A program made the translations under genes and the position numbers. From Sphaerosporella brunnea (taxonomy: Eukaryota > Ascomycota > Pezizomycetes > Pezizales > Pyronemataceae), in the NCBI GenBank assembly GCA_008704415.1, contig VXIS01000082.1, positions 62,001 through 126,000 of the forward strand: 64,000 nt of DNA, written 5' to 3'. The notes under the pieces were generated by a model. The model worked only from the letters and a program-made list of their open reading frames with translations, did no database searches and had not been told where the DNA came from. Numbering within the stretch: the stretch's first letter is position 1; the number at the start of each line of letters is the position of its first letter. This document shows, in pieces, positions 10,969 to 20,834 of this stretch.

Positions 10969-11700
10969 GTAGTGGGTGAATTTTCACTCGGCTTTCTCGG
11001 TATGCATTTTATCAATTTCACAAAATTTTTCCCACTGTTCTATCCGCACCCGTCGAGGGCTCTTGTTTCTGAGTTTATGCGGTATATCTAGATTTCGCAC
11101 TCGGGCTCATATGCATGACTCGGGTAGGGAGAGCGGACATTTCTGCAAGTTTTCGTACGTGTTCCTTAACCCTTAACTACCCGCCACGTGGGAGGCCGAG
11201 TTGACTATGTCTACGAGTGCCTGAGCGGAAGAGAAGGCAGCGTAAAAGGTGCCTAAGAGGTTTTAAATGCAAGAAATGGGTAAAAGTCGCGGTCGGCCTG
11301 ATCATCATCGCGGGGCCACAAAACACCAACCAGCCGACGAATATTGGTTTCCTTTGCCCATTATACAGCCTGGAATTCCAGTAAGCATATATCCTCAGCA
11401 CGGTGAAGAGTCTGTTGAACAAAGTTTTGACCAGCAGAATCTGTCGCCGGCATGAAAAAAAGTTCAGCGCTTCATAGCTAATAACTCACCCCCTTGGCAA
11501 TACGTTGGCGACACCTTACTCCATGCGGTTTCGTTTCGCTCTCGCTTGTGTTTTCAAGGAAATCTAATGGAAGACATACCGTCGCATACTGTTGGTTTTG
11601 AGTAATATTCGTCCCCTAGACTCGGGTGAGTCACCGATGATGATTCACTGACGCCAACCCGCACTTAGCTTAACCCTTAACCTATCGGCCAAAATCCAGC
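10969..11700. other. No gene recognised
   Basis: There are short ORFs only on both strands and no resemblance to known families. This is the upstream flank of the U2 locus. Confidence 0.45.
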
Positions 11701-11720
11701 GCAGAGCCTCATCCTCCGAC

Positions 11721-11728
11721 TATAAATA
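11721..11728 (+). promoter_or_regulatory. TATA-like box upstream of the U2 gene
   Basis: TATAAATA lies in CCGACTATAAATACCGGCC and is followed by a CT-rich stretch to 11,765. It is 214 bp from the U2 5' end, with the 19-bp array between them. It may therefore drive a longer precursor, or may not be the functional U2 promoter. Confidence 0.35.
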
Positions 11729-11784
11729 CCGGCCTCCCCTCCTTCTCCCTCTTCTTTTTTCTTTAGCTCTCTTTGGTACGTCTT

Positions 11785-11917
11785 CACCACCCCTAATTAT
11801 CATCACCACCCCTAATTATCATCACCACCCCTAATTATCATCACCACCCCTAATTATCATCACCACCCCTAATTATCATCACCACCCCTAATTATCATCA
11901 CCACCCCTAATTATCAT
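11785..11917 (+). repeat. Seven perfect 19-bp tandem repeats
   Basis: The unit CACCACCCCTAATTATCAT is repeated seven times head to tail with essentially no divergence and stops 17 bp before the U2 snRNA 5' end. The homogeneity implies recent expansion or active homogenisation. The placement suggests a promoter element (possible repeated factor site CACCCCTAATT), but no function is shown by the sequence. Confidence 0.9.
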
Positions 11918-11934
11918 CATCAACAACATCGCTA

Positions 11935-12116
11935 ACGAATTTTTCAGCCTTTTGGCTTAGATCAAGTGTAGTATCTGTTCTTTTCAGTTTAATATCTGAA
12001 ATGGTCCTATATGGATCGTCATTTATTAATCTTATTTTTGCATCGAGGAGGCTGGCCACTGTGCTTGCGCATGTCGGCCTCCACTGTGTCACCGGTATTG
12101 CACTGCCTCCGGTTGA
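11935..12116 (+). ncRNA. U2: U2 spliceosomal snRNA
   Basis: The 5' end ACGAATTTTTCAGCC is close to the yeast U2 start. It continues through CCTTTTGGCTTAGATCAAGT and GTGTAGTATCTGTTCTTTTC, which includes the branch-site-pairing GUAGUA and the U6-pairing region. Stem-loop IIa-like AGTTTAATATCTGAAAT follows. An Sm-type site (AATCTTATTTTTGC) lies near 12,029-12,042. The GGAGGCTGGCC...GGCCTCC hairpin matches stem III, and CCGGTATTGCACTGCCTCCGG matches stem-loop IV (the U2B''-binding loop). U2 pairs with the intron branch site during pre-mRNA splicing in the nucleus. Length (about 180 nt) is normal for a metazoan/filamentous-fungal U2 and far shorter than that of S. cerevisiae. The 3' end is placed by stem IV and is uncertain by a few bases. 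Confidence 0.96.
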
Positions 12117-12293
12117 CGCGACTTCTCTTTCATCGTCTTCTGGCTGCTATGCGAGAATATGAGGAATGAGTCTTTTGTTGGTCGTGTTGCGTGTCGCGTC
12201 GCGATGTGTATTTTTCAGTTTGCTCATCGCGTCGTTTCAGCGAGGATCACCTTCATCGCGTCGTGAAAATTCTCACTGAGTCAGCAGCTCGTC

Positions 12294-12727
12294 AACACTG
12301 GGTTCCATCCCGTCAGGGTCTGAACTAGGATAAACGGCATCTGAACTAGCCAAAGGTCGCATTTGAATGAAACACCGGCCCTCCAGATCCGGAATCTGGG
12401 GAGGGGGTACCCCCCTCTGTAGTTGCATTTTTTTCAAATGTGTAGATCGCTCGTCGTTCAGATCTAAGATTTGTCATGGCGTGACGTCGTAAGCGGAGGA
12501 TACCCCGGTGTGGATACCCTGCGCGCGCAAAAACTTTTGCGGTCACGTGGTGGTGAAGTCCCTGCCACAGCGCTGGGGTGGGCCTTGCTTAAAATCTTGG
12601 CTAAAAAATACAATTGGTAACTGAGCGCTCGTTTATCCCTTGCACAACAGGCTAGAAGACGGCTCTATATTTTTTGAAAAAACTCGTATATCCTAGTTCA
12701 GATCCTTACGGGATGGAACCCAGTGTT
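12294..12727. repeat. Non-autonomous DNA element, 434 bp, about 38-bp terminal inverted repeats
   Basis: The left end AACACTGGGTTCCATCCCGT continues to CTGAACTAGGATA. The right end is TATCCTAGTTCAGATCCTTA followed by CGGGATGGAACCCAGTGTT. The interior has no gene. No convincing target duplication is visible (flanks GTC and ACT). The superfamily is unclear. Confidence 0.75.
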
Positions 12728-12779
12728 ACTACCAACGACCCCCTGTCTAGCTACATAAGCTAACTGAGATAGATTCTGG

Positions 12780-13190
12780 CAAGGCTTTACTTCTGGACGA
12801 AGAACTTCAGCTCGTTGCAGACGTAACCCATGCGCTACGAGCTTTACGAAAGATGGGATTACCAGTAAACGCTTCCATTGCAAGAAACATCATTCTCGGC
12901 TTCGTTCAACAGAAGTATCCGCACGTTTTGCAGGCAGCCTCATCTACGTCTGCTCTTACGCCCAAGCTATCAATCCACACCGTACGCCGGTTCGTTCGCC
13001 GAGAACTCAATTGGGTTGTTCGTGCTGGAACTAAAGCCAGTCAGAAGTTAGCGACCAATTGGGAGCTTGACTGTGACAAAGCGTTTTTCCGCCTGGTTCA
13101 TACCGTCTTTCAAGAGAAGATTCACCCTACTCTCATTGTCAATGTGGACCAAACTGGCGTAGTGTTGGTTGTGACAGAGGTGACGGTCTG
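12780..13190 (+). pseudogene. Pogo/DDE_1-type transposase fragment
   Basis: An open frame on the plus strand reads DEELQLVADVTHALRALRKM, then GLPVNASIARNIILGFVQQK, and RRFVRRELNWVVRAGTKASQ. It ends in HPTLIVNVDQTGVVLV. The helical N-terminal region followed by NVDQTG, the usual first catalytic aspartate strand of DDE_1 (pogo/Fot-like) transposases, supports the call. The frame breaks directly after it (stop near 13,190), so the second and third catalytic acids are lost. It abuts the inverted-repeat element at 12294-12727, but no shared ends were found. Confidence 0.6.
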
Positions 13191-13469
13191 AAAACATCGT
13201 ACCGACCCCTTGGTGACAGCTAAAAATAACCTACGGAGACCCCCGGGTGACAGGTGACGTACGTACCTCATTGCTCGCTCCAGTAAATGCCATATTTTGC
13301 CCTTACGTTGGTGTAGGTGTCCAATCGACGCCATTTTGGACATTTAACCATCAAAGAACCAGGGCACTGCACTTCCGCCCCTTGACAGGATGTTTGAAAC
13401 AAAAGTACCACTTGTATTGCAGCTAACAGCATGAACAGACGACAGCAACTACGAACGACATTGAAAATA

Positions 13470-14270
13470 TGCATCGGGTATATAATTCGGGGTCGGCCAT
13501 CCACAATGTCTGTTGCTGCACCTCACTTCGCATCAAGGAGAGCAAAAGCATCACCGGCACTACCGCTGATTTTGGCGGCATTGAACTGGACACGCTCGCC
13601 ATGGAAGCCAGACTCCCGCTCGCAAAGCTTCAGGGAGCAACTGAACTTGTTGAGCATGCGCTCAAGAAAGGCACGCTCAGCCTTCAGGAACTGCAGTCGC
13701 TTATTGGCTTCCTGTCATTCTGATGCAAGGTTGTCCCGCTCGGTCGCAGCTTCCTTCGACGCCTCTACGATGCGACCAGCAACCACCCTCACTCAGGCAC
13801 GGGCACTGCAAAACAACGACGTCGTCTCACCGCTGATATGAAGGCGGACTTGCGCTGGTGGCAACGTTTCTAACCATCTTGGAACGGGATCGCTATCATC
13901 CGCCCTGCTCGCGTAACCCTTCTTGTTTGGACCGACGCATCGGGTCATGATGGCCTCGGCGGCTATTTCCTACCCTCCCGCTCTCTCGGCGCTGCTAACA
14001 ACCCCGCTGCCGAGCTATCTAACTGCCTGTGTACGAACATTGTGGACATCAGCGCGCTCACCAGGTCCCCGGCATTCCCAAAACCACACCCCCGCCACCA
14101 TCGGCATAAGCATATCAACCACAAGGAGATGCCCGCCCGCCATCCTCACAGCATTCAGGCTCTGGCTTTCCAAGTTTTCCGGCAAACACATTGCCATACA
14201 CACAGACAACACCGCCGTATACCACGGCTTGAACAAGCGCTCCATGCGGGGGCCGGCCATGCTCCACGAG
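13470..14270 (+). mobile_element. DIRS-like retrotransposon fragment (RT thumb and RNase H)
   Basis: Frame 1 reads ESKSITGTTADFGGIELDTL, AMEARLPLAKLQGATELVEH and SLQELQSLIGFLSF. The latter is the typical end of the reverse transcriptase in tyrosine-recombinase retroelements. Other frames continue LRWWQRF, LVWTDASGHDGLGGYFLP and HINHKEM, then FSGKHIAIHTDNTAVYHGLN (RNase H with the TDN motif). At least three frame changes show decay. A short stretch near 14,375 (NSRTAYRRHQDALQGYLV) resembles the start of a tyrosine recombinase core-binding domain, as expected next in DIRS order, but a C-rich minisatellite interrupts it. Confidence 0.7.
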
Positions 14271-14279
14271 GCGGAGAAA

Positions 14280-14740
14280 GCCTCGCCCGACCCCGATCCA
14301 CCTCGCCGCGCCCCGGCCACCTCGTCGCTGCCCCGGCCACCCCGCCGGAACCCCGGCCACCTCGTCAGACCCCGAATACCCCGAACTCGCGTACAGCCTA
14401 TCGACGACATCAGGATGCGCTCCAGGGGTACCTCGTTGGACGGAGCGCCTTGTGCGCCACTTGGACTGTTAAGCGTAGCGGCCCTGAATGCCCTGCATAT
14501 ATCACTCTCCCGCCGCCGCCGCCCCAATGCCGCCCCGATGTGCCCCGTCGCACCACCTCGCCACGCCCCGAGCCACCTCCGCGACGCCCCGATCCACCCG
14601 TCGTGCCCCGTCGCACCACCTCGCCACGCCCCGAGCCACCTCCGCCACGCCCCAATCCACCCGTCGTGCCCCGATCCACCCCGTCGTGCCCCGGCCCGCC
14701 CCGTCGCGCCCCGCCCGCCCGCGCCCCGACTCGTCACCCC
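14280..14740. repeat. C-rich minisatellite array
   Basis: Two blocks (14,280-14,370 and 14,505-14,735) consist of short variants of GCCCCGTCGTGCCCCGATCC and CACCTCGCCACGCCCCGAGC. The open frames here on both strands are compositional artefacts. The G-rich complement of the same words occurs at 15,432-15,530, giving an inverted arrangement. Confidence 0.75.
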
Positions 14741-14804
14741 GTGTGCAGCTCTGCTTGGCCCCCGGAGAGAACGTCATTAGGATGAGAGGGACACAGGAAG
14801 GCAT

Positions 14805-14940
14805 ATCTTGCGCGCTCTCACATCTTGCGCGCTCACACATCTTGCGCGCTCTCACATCAGATGTACCTACATCTTGGGCGCTCTCATCTTGCGCGCTCTC
14901 ACATCAGATATACCTATATCTTGCGCGCTCTCACTGTTGC
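14805..14940. repeat. Short tandem array, ATCTTGCGCGCTCTCAC unit
   Basis: About eight imperfect copies of CTTGCGCGCTCTCACAT lie in tandem, some separated by CAGATGTACCTACAT. They lie between the C-rich array and the ORF at 15,006. Confidence 0.7.
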
Positions 14941-15005
14941 AAGGCCATGCAAGTCAGGGCTGCCCGGCGCTCATAGTTGCTTCTCAACTCCCCGATAGCC
15001 CTGCT

Positions 15006-15428
15006 ATGGACGTCACCGCTGGCGTTTCCCGTATCGCCCTAGTCGAGGCTGACGGAGATAGCAAGAAGGCCGATCCCAAGTTATCCGATCTTAGACGCCC
15101 CAGGCAGAGCTCCATCCCCATCCCCGAACGCTGCTCGTCAGATCGCCACAAGCTTAGCTGCCCGAACTGCCGCATCAAGGAGGATATTGCACAGGCCAAG
15201 ATTACTCCGCCAGCGCCAGCCGAGAAGTTGGTGGTCAAGAAGACCCGCGCATTCAAGGAGGGACTTGTGGGCGGTAGACATACCGCAGCGAGAGCGCTGG
15301 CTCGCCGCGTCTCGACAGAGCTGCTGGCAGCAAGGAAGTTTGAGGCGGAACGCGAAGCTGCTGCCGAGGCCCAGCGTTTGGCTGGTAAGGGCGCCAAGCG
15401 TAACTCACTGAGTCTTAAGGGTTACTAG
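15006..15428 (+). CDS. Hypothetical protein, 140 aa, between inverted minisatellites
   Basis: The ATG at 15,006 (after CCCTGCT) opens a frame to the TAG at 15,426-15,428. The product has a lysine/arginine-rich middle with a C-x-x-C pair (SCPNCRIKEDIAQAK) and an alanine/glutamate-rich predicted helix near the C-terminus (FEAEREAAAEAQRLAGKGAK). It has no signal peptide or membrane segment. The upstream part of the same open frame translates the tandem array and was excluded. It could be the tail of a transposon protein, because it lies beside DIRS remnants, or a captured gene fragment. I do not recognise the family. Confidence 0.4.
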   Translation: MDVTAGVSRIALVEADGDSKKADPKLSDLRRPRQSSIPIPERCSSDRHKLSCPNCRIKEDIAQAKITPPAPAEKLVVKKTRAFKEGLVGGRHTAARALARRVSTELLAARKFEAEREAAAEAQRLAGKGAKRNSLSLKGY

Positions 15429-15431
15429 TGT

Positions 15432-15530
15432 TGCACACGGGGCGGCGGCGGGGCACAACGGGGCGGACCGGGGAACATCGGGGAACATCGGGGCATGACG
15501 GGGCAGTAACGGGGCAGCGACGGGGTCAGA
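15432..15530. repeat. G-rich minisatellite, inverted relative to the array at 14,280-14,740
   Basis: Repeats such as CGGGGCATGACGGGGCAGTA and CGGGGAACATCGGGGAACAT are the reverse complement of the words in the C-rich array upstream. The two arrays flank the ORF at 15,006-15,428. Confidence 0.7.
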
Positions 15531-15733
15531 GCAAAGTCAAGCGCATCCTATGTACTCAACTCTAATTCTCACGGCCGCCTTGTGTCTCCGTCGTACCGCG
15601 ACGTCTCCAGTGCCCGCCCCTCTTGGCCATCAATCAAGATTCGCTGGCGGTGTCATGTTTCCATACATAGTACGTTTGCTACTTAGAAAAGATTGACTTC
15701 GGCGCCGGCAATTCTCATCGTGCCGGAAGAATA

Positions 15734-16076
15734 CCGTATTATCCCGGTAATAAGGCAATTTCTCCGGCGCCGAAGTATACCGACACGGACCGTTCAGTGG
15801 ACAGTGAAGCTGGATGGGAAGTGTTTTGAAGCGAGCTGGAGTGCAAAGAAGCTCAAAAAGACGTCAACGCTGGAGACAAGGTGGAGACGGGGAAGAGCGA
15901 GCGCTCAGGCTGTCGCCGCGGTCTCCATCTCCCCGCTGTGTTTAAGGTTTTACTGACCACCACTGGTCAAGCACGTCGCTTCCGACTGCCTCTCACACAG
16001 CTTCACTGTCCACGGAACGGTCCGTGTCAGTATACTTCGGCGCCGGCGAAATTGCCTTATTACCGGGATAATACGG
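15734..16076. repeat. Inverted-repeat element, CCGTATTATCCCGGTAAT family (copy 2), TA flanks
   Basis: The terminal inverted repeats run about 75 bp (CCGTATTATCCCGGTAATAA ... TTATTACCGGGATAATACGG, continuing through CGCCGAAGTATAC). They are flanked by TA on both sides (15,732-15,733 and 16,077-16,078), as for Tc1/mariner elements. It is 343 bp long with no transposase. Confidence 0.85.
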
Positions 16077-16358
16077 TACGGTACTTGGTGTTATGCAGTC
16101 ACCACAAACACCGACCAGAAACCAGCGCCCGCCAAAAAAAAAAAAAAAAACCAAACCGCCCCCCCTCCCAAAAAAAAAAATTCTTATTTTATACGGTAAA
16201 AGTCTTAAATACCACAATTTTAAAAGTCTGTTCCCTATGTACTACACTTTTAGCCTGGGCGAGTGATATTTCGTAATCACCCGCACGACGCCGCACCCGA
16301 GTCGGGAGCTAGGCGCCTGCCGCTTTCGGCTGCGTACCGGCGTCTACGGGGCGTCTAC
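16077..16358. other. No gene; A tracts and a dispersed-repeat segment
   Basis: Two A tracts (near 16,136 and 16,170) are followed by GAGTGATATTTCGTAATCAC at about 16,260. Nearly the same words occur at 26,010-26,030, so the segment is a shared repeat. Confidence 0.4.
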
Positions 16359-16613
16359 CAGTGTTCCTAATAGCCAGCCCGCCCGTCGGGCTGATCGAAA
16401 AAACGGGCTGGCTGGTGGGCTTCCAGCGGATCATGCGCTATGGGGAATGGAGCAACAGCTACACAGAAACACTCTTCAGTTTACGACGTAACTAGGTGAA
16501 ACTGATGGTTGCATGACCAGCCAGCCCGTCGTGATTTTGAGACGGCCGGGCTGTTGCCTTTTGGCAGCCCGCCCGCACAGCCGGGCTTTTTGGGCCTGCT
16601 ATCAGGAACACTG
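16359..16613. repeat. hAT-type MITE, 255 bp
   Basis: The ends CAGTGTTCCTAATAGCCAGC and CCTGCTATCAGGAACACTG are inverted repeats. The interior is near-identical in long runs to 1500-1767. No 8-bp target duplication remains. Confidence 0.75.
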
Positions 16614-16725
16614 TCTCGGCAACCCTGCGGTATCGCCCCATAGACGCGCCGTTACAGCTTTTCTCTTGCGGTCTTGGAGAGTGTGAGTTTCTGAAGCAAT
16701 TACTATCGGCTGTGTTTTCCAAAAC

Positions 16726-17266
16726 GAGCAAAGGTCTACAATGCCCGTCTGGCGCTTATTATGTTTTATAATGCCCGACCGGTTTTAAATACCCGCACCA
16801 CAACAAAAAAACGCGTAAAAAAAAAAAAAAAAACGCGTCAAGACAAAAGTCCGTCTGTAGCTGAGAGAAGAGAATTATTGCAAGGTGTCCGCATCTCTAT
16901 GCCGTCGCCGCGAGGCCGTCTCCCAATGGCACGCCTTACAGCGGGGGAACAGCATGCACGCCGCGCTGCTTTTATTGGTGCTCTGGATTGTCCCGGACCG
17001 GTGTTCTCGCTGCAGAGGGGAAGGCCGCAATGTGCACAACTGCAAAGCGGTCCCTCGCGGCCTTTAAATTTCTTTGGTCTTTGGTTTTCTTTATTTTGTA
17101 CTCATTCACGTTCTGGGCGCCGTGACATCGCGGCCTCTTTTTTTTTTTTTTTTTTGACGCGTTATTGTTTTCTTCGCACGTTATTTTGTTGTGGTGCGGG
17201 TATTTAAAACCGGTCGGGTATTATAAAACATAATAAGCGCCAGACGGGCATTGTAGACCTTTGCTC
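16726..17266. mobile_element. MULE-type foldback element, 541 bp, with a 10-bp target duplication
   Basis: The termini GAGCAAAGGTCTACAATGCC and GGCATTGTAGACCTTTGCTC are perfect inverted repeats. The inversion continues for about 100 bp (through GGTTTTAAATACCCGCACCA and an A tract mirrored by a T tract). Direct repeats TTTCCAAAAC at 16,716-16,725 and 17,267-17,276 are a 10-bp target duplication. Long terminal inverted repeats plus a 9-11 bp duplication is the Mutator-like signature. The interior has no transposase, so the element is non-autonomous. Confidence 0.85.
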
Positions 17267-17334
17267 TTTCCAAAACGCATGCTGCAAACCCCCACCCCCC
17301 CGCATATCGGCGGTCAGACACTAACGACTAACCG

Positions 17335-17905
17335 ACGGGAACCTTGCAATATACTCGGATGGCTCCCGCCGCGGGGGACGGACGCTGTGGCTATGCCGCC
17401 GTGATGCAAGCAGACAAAGAGACCTGGCCACCCGTAGCGTTGTTGTCAGGACCCGACCTGCCGGTAAGGTCCGCCTCTTTACCGACGCACAGGCGGCCCT
17501 CGAACGGATCCAACGAGGCGAGCCCGGCCCCGGCCAATGGATTCTCCCACGCATCGTCCGCGCGGAGGCAGCCCTGAAGACGCAGCAGAGGACCATTGGG
17601 TGCCCGGACATCCCCGGCAACGGCAATTCGCCAAAGAAGCAGCCAGAGGCCGGCTAGACAGGGCAGACCGGGCCTGAATATATTTTTGCTTGATCCTCTC
17701 CTTTGTCTTTCTCATTTGTCCCCTCTACGAGTCTCCTCGATGCACTACACATAGGTGCGATTTCCTTGGTTTATTTCCTTCCGAGGAGCAGACCCCGCAG
17801 ACCCCGCAGACCCCGCAGTAAGACCCTGAGGGGCAGCGAGCGCCTGTATTGCCTGAATGTTATGGCCGAATACAATATGATTAAAACAAACCCCGCCCGC
17901 TAAAC
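17335..17905 (+). mobile_element. Tad1-like LINE, RNase H and 3' end
   Basis: Frames on the plus strand read DGRCGYAAVMQADKETWPPV, then GKVRLFTDAQAALERIQRGE, PGPGQWILPRIVRAEAALKT, then after a frameshift HWVPGHPRQRQFAKEAARGR. These are the strand/helix order and the W-V-P-G-H motif of LINE-encoded RNase H. The 3' untranslated part has three CAGACCCCG units near 17,800 and ends GCCGAATACAATATGATTAAAACAAA-like near 17,890, the family terminus. The fragment is 5'-truncated and frameshifted. Confidence 0.75.
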
Positions 17906-18283
17906 CGTATCAGCAATCGCCCTCGCGATGGCCCTCCACTTTGCGATCGAATACGAGGGGCTTCAATAAAAATTAACAAGCATCCTAGTCTTCCCCTCCA
18001 ACAGAAAAACGATCAGCCTACGTGTCTAAAACTCCACAGATGGTGTACCATCATTATGTACTGCCGAGGTACTCACCAATCATTAGGAGGTACCGGCACT
18101 CTGGAAATCCCGCACGCTCCAGACTATCGCCTGGACCACAAGCGGTGGAGAGCCCGAGTGGAGGCGACAACGGAACACCCACCACGCCTTTCATACTGCG
18201 CAACTAGGCATATGCTGCGGCTGCAATCACGTTGCTTTCTTTGGGTTTTCCATCGAGATCAAGGTATATTTGCCGCGGCGGGG
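17906..18283. other. No gene recognised
   Basis: There are only short ORFs, between the LINE 3' end and the TATTTAAA leader of the next element. Confidence 0.4.
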
Positions 18284-18430
18284 TATTTAAAACGGGGCCT
18301 TCACCTATCTCATTACGCTCTCGAATCGCCGACCACTTGCCTCTGTCCTCGTTTCTGCCTCTGGGATCTTTGCCTCTGTCCTCGTCTCTGCCTCTGGGAT
18401 CTTTGCCTCTGTCCTCGCCTCCTGCCTCCT
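18284..18430 (+). promoter_or_regulatory. TATTTAAA leader (copy 2) with 33-bp repeats
   Basis: TATTTAAA at 18,284-18,291 is followed by CGGGGCCTTCACCTATCTC, matching the arrangement at 4163. From 18,338 a 33-bp unit (TGCCTCTGTCCTCGTTTCTG plus CCTCTGGGATCTT) is repeated 2.7 times. The region looks like the 5' end of the unit carrying the piggyBac-like remnant downstream. Confidence 0.4.
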
Positions 18431-18829
18431 GCCGCCCACCTCGCGTTCATTACACGCACACACACACAGACTGGCTGTGCCCGAAGTCACCCACGGCAGC
18501 GCTTCGTGGTGTTTTTGGGCATCACGTGGTGATGACAAACACCGGTTTAGCGTTGTTGCAAGCAAATTTTCCTTAACCCCGCACCTGAGAGTTCCGGCAT
18601 CGCCCACCACCATATGCTCCCAACTCCGTCCGTCATCAAAATCTGCATCACGTCCGCCCACGCCGGGTTTGCCCCCCCCGGGCCTCCTTCCACTGCTCAT
18701 TTGCCATCATCTGCGCCTACTCGTCCTCGCTGTGGAATCTGCTTGACCGTTGGCGATTGCATGCCCGCCCTCAACGCCCCCCCCCCCCCTTCCGAATGGT
18801 AAGCTACCACCCCCGCAATTGCAGTGATG

Positions 18830-19470
18830 ACTGCAGTCATGCTGATGGTATCGGGGGCCTCAGCTGCCTATTCACCATGCAGCATTATACACAAACCAGC
18901 CGTCACACTCAGCCCACACCGGACGATTCGAGAGCCAGGAACCGACGTCGCATAACGTGGAAGACATCCTCAGGGCCAATTAGTGTCTGTCGATCCTCAA
19001 AAACCCTGACTGGAACCGCATTGAACTGTTGCTGTCGAACGCGAAGTCACCCATATCACCCCCTGACGCCCTCCACGAGCGCTTCATCAGTGCGACGGGT
19101 TCAATACGACTTCCATCTCGCTCTCACTATTGATCCTCTGTCCTTGAATCGATATTGTCAGATCGAACGCTATCTCCATATATCGAATCCCATCACTAGC
19201 GCCGAGCCACTCCCACCTCTGTCCTCTCATTTACGAAGACGAAGTCAAGAGCTCTATCGTCTAAGCACTCACGTTTCTACCGATGCGATGATGGTGGAGT
19301 GCTGCGGTCAGTCCATTCATACTGTCCGTATTAAAAGCAAGCCGATTCCCTGCGGATACAAAATCCTTGCTTTATGTGATGCTGAACTGGCTATTCACAT
19401 CCACAACCACGGTCCCTTTGCTTCGACTACTACAACATGGAAAGCTACCCAGCCCTTGGCGAAAACACGG
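18830..19470 (+). pseudogene. piggyBac-like transposase remnant
   Basis: The best frame reads LSLNRYCQIERYLHISNP, then SQELYRLSTHVSTDAMMVEC and HTVRIKSKPIPCGYKILALC, ending with a D. This is the piggyBac core: a Q-I-x-R-Y-x-H segment, the first catalytic aspartate strand (V-x-x-D-x-M-M), the K-P-x-P-x-G-Y-K turn and a second aspartate strand (A-L-C-D). After that the frame degenerates. A residue usually acidic after the first aspartate is alanine here. There is no intact N-terminus and no cysteine-rich tail, so it is non-functional. The 3' flank contains one diverged unit of the minisatellite seen at 5130-6000. Confidence 0.65.
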
Positions 19471-19689
19471 ACGCCGTCGGACTATTCAAGAACCAGCTGC
19501 CGCACCCAGCCTCCACCGCCCCGGTCCAAACGGAAACACTGTAGCTATCGATATCTCGGCTGCGCCACCGAAATCTGCCGCAGATCAACAAAGCAAATCA
19601 ACGCTTATCGTCAGACGTGTAGCTTCAAGCCTCCGGCGGATATGCCCAAGCCCGTACAGAACCTATTGTCCGATCTGACTGGGCATTGA

Positions 19690-20279
19690 AGCACCACGGC
19701 TTCCTGATTGCTTCAGAACTCAAGCACTGGCGGCGTTTGAGGATACCTGAGGTACATACGGATCTGTCTGTGGTTCCCGACAAAATAGACGCAAGCACGT
19801 CTATAGGCGACAAAAGGAGGAACGGGCGCAAGAGGCTCTATGGTGACAGAATCATCCATAGAGCTCAAGCGGAGACCCGAGCTCGCACAGGAGATGGAAG
19901 GTAGAAGATTTGATCATACTTATCCAATCTTTGATGACTTCAAATGGATTTGGGGCAAAGGCAGCGGCACAGTGGTCGTACTGGACGAGGATACCGAGGA
20001 GGTGGTTTTTATTGCAAAAATCACCGAACACCAGGACATGACTTGAGGCGCTTTGGAGGTCCACCGTATCTATGCGAACAGTTTCTGCAATCTTGCCCCC
20101 AATATGTATAGGAGCCAAGTTCAGCAACCTGCCGACAAGTTCCGCCGAGATCGTGAACAGCCTTCTACCCTCAAAGACTTGGCAACCCCCAAAGACGAAA
20201 TCCAAACGAAAAACTGCGAGGATCTACTTCACCAAGAGCAGTAACCTACGTATCCGAATACAATATGATTAAAACAAAA
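19690..20279 (+). pseudogene. Unrecognised remnant ending in the LINE-like terminus
   Basis: The first frame (LKHWRRLRIPEVHTDLSVVP) resembles 6550-6640. The next (IELKRRPELAQEMEGRRFDH, VVVLDEDTEEVVFIAKITEH) is coding-like but not identified. The block ends at GAATACAATATGATTAAAAC near 20,270, the dispersed LINE terminus, so a LINE-mediated copy is possible. Confidence 0.35.
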
Positions 20280-20459
20280 TACGCATCCGTCACATCCTTC
20301 CTACACACCACTCGCTTCGTACTTAAAGGGAGGACGCAAAAAAAAACGAACACGGCGGTGAAAGACCTATAGGCGGATGATCGCTGCACAGAAGCGGTAA
20401 TGGGCTTTTTGGGCAGCACAAGCGTTGGAATGTGGCCGAGTGTGGCCAACTGATTTCAG

Positions 20460-20665
20460 ACCTGTTTTTTCTTCTGTGTCTCTTTTCTATGTTACGAATT
20501 CCCTTTGTATGACCTCTCCAGTTACGATTTCCTTGCTTTCTTTTCCTTCGGAGGAGCGAGCGAACCCCAGAGTAGGACCAGTGCCTAGGGGTGGCGATGA
20601 TTCTGTACCTTACATGCCATGGCCGCAAGCGGCCAAATGCAATATGATTAAAACAAACAATCGCT
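20460..20665 (+). mobile_element. Tad1-like LINE 3' end fragment
   Basis: It resembles 17,690-17,900 (TTTCCTTCGGAGGAGCGAGC near 20,540 versus TTTCCTTCCGAGGAGCAGAC) and ends with GCCGCAAGCGGCCAAATGCA followed by ATATGATTAAAACAAA. It contains only untranslated sequence. Confidence 0.6.
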
Positions 20666-20834
20666 TCGTGCTTACCAGCGCCAAACCGCAACTTGGCGTG
20701 CCGGGGGGAGGGAGAGGGGTTGCCAAAAGAGCGAGCTAAGGCTGCCCATGTGCTTGCCGAATGGACGACGATGATGTTCCCTTCGCACTACAAAGTTGGA
20801 TGCTGGCCCAGTTAGGGAGGACATCATGTATAGG

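Noticed and set aside
11777..11947. Possible intron (GTACGT ... CTAAC ... TTTTTCAG) overlapping the U2 5' end
   Set aside because: The acceptor would fall inside the conserved U2 5' domain. There is no flanking ORF, so coincidence is more likely.
14015..14737. 240-codon minus-strand and 247-codon plus-strand ORFs
   Set aside because: They are mostly translations of the C-rich minisatellite (Arg/Gly or Pro/Arg runs) and overlap DIRS remnants.
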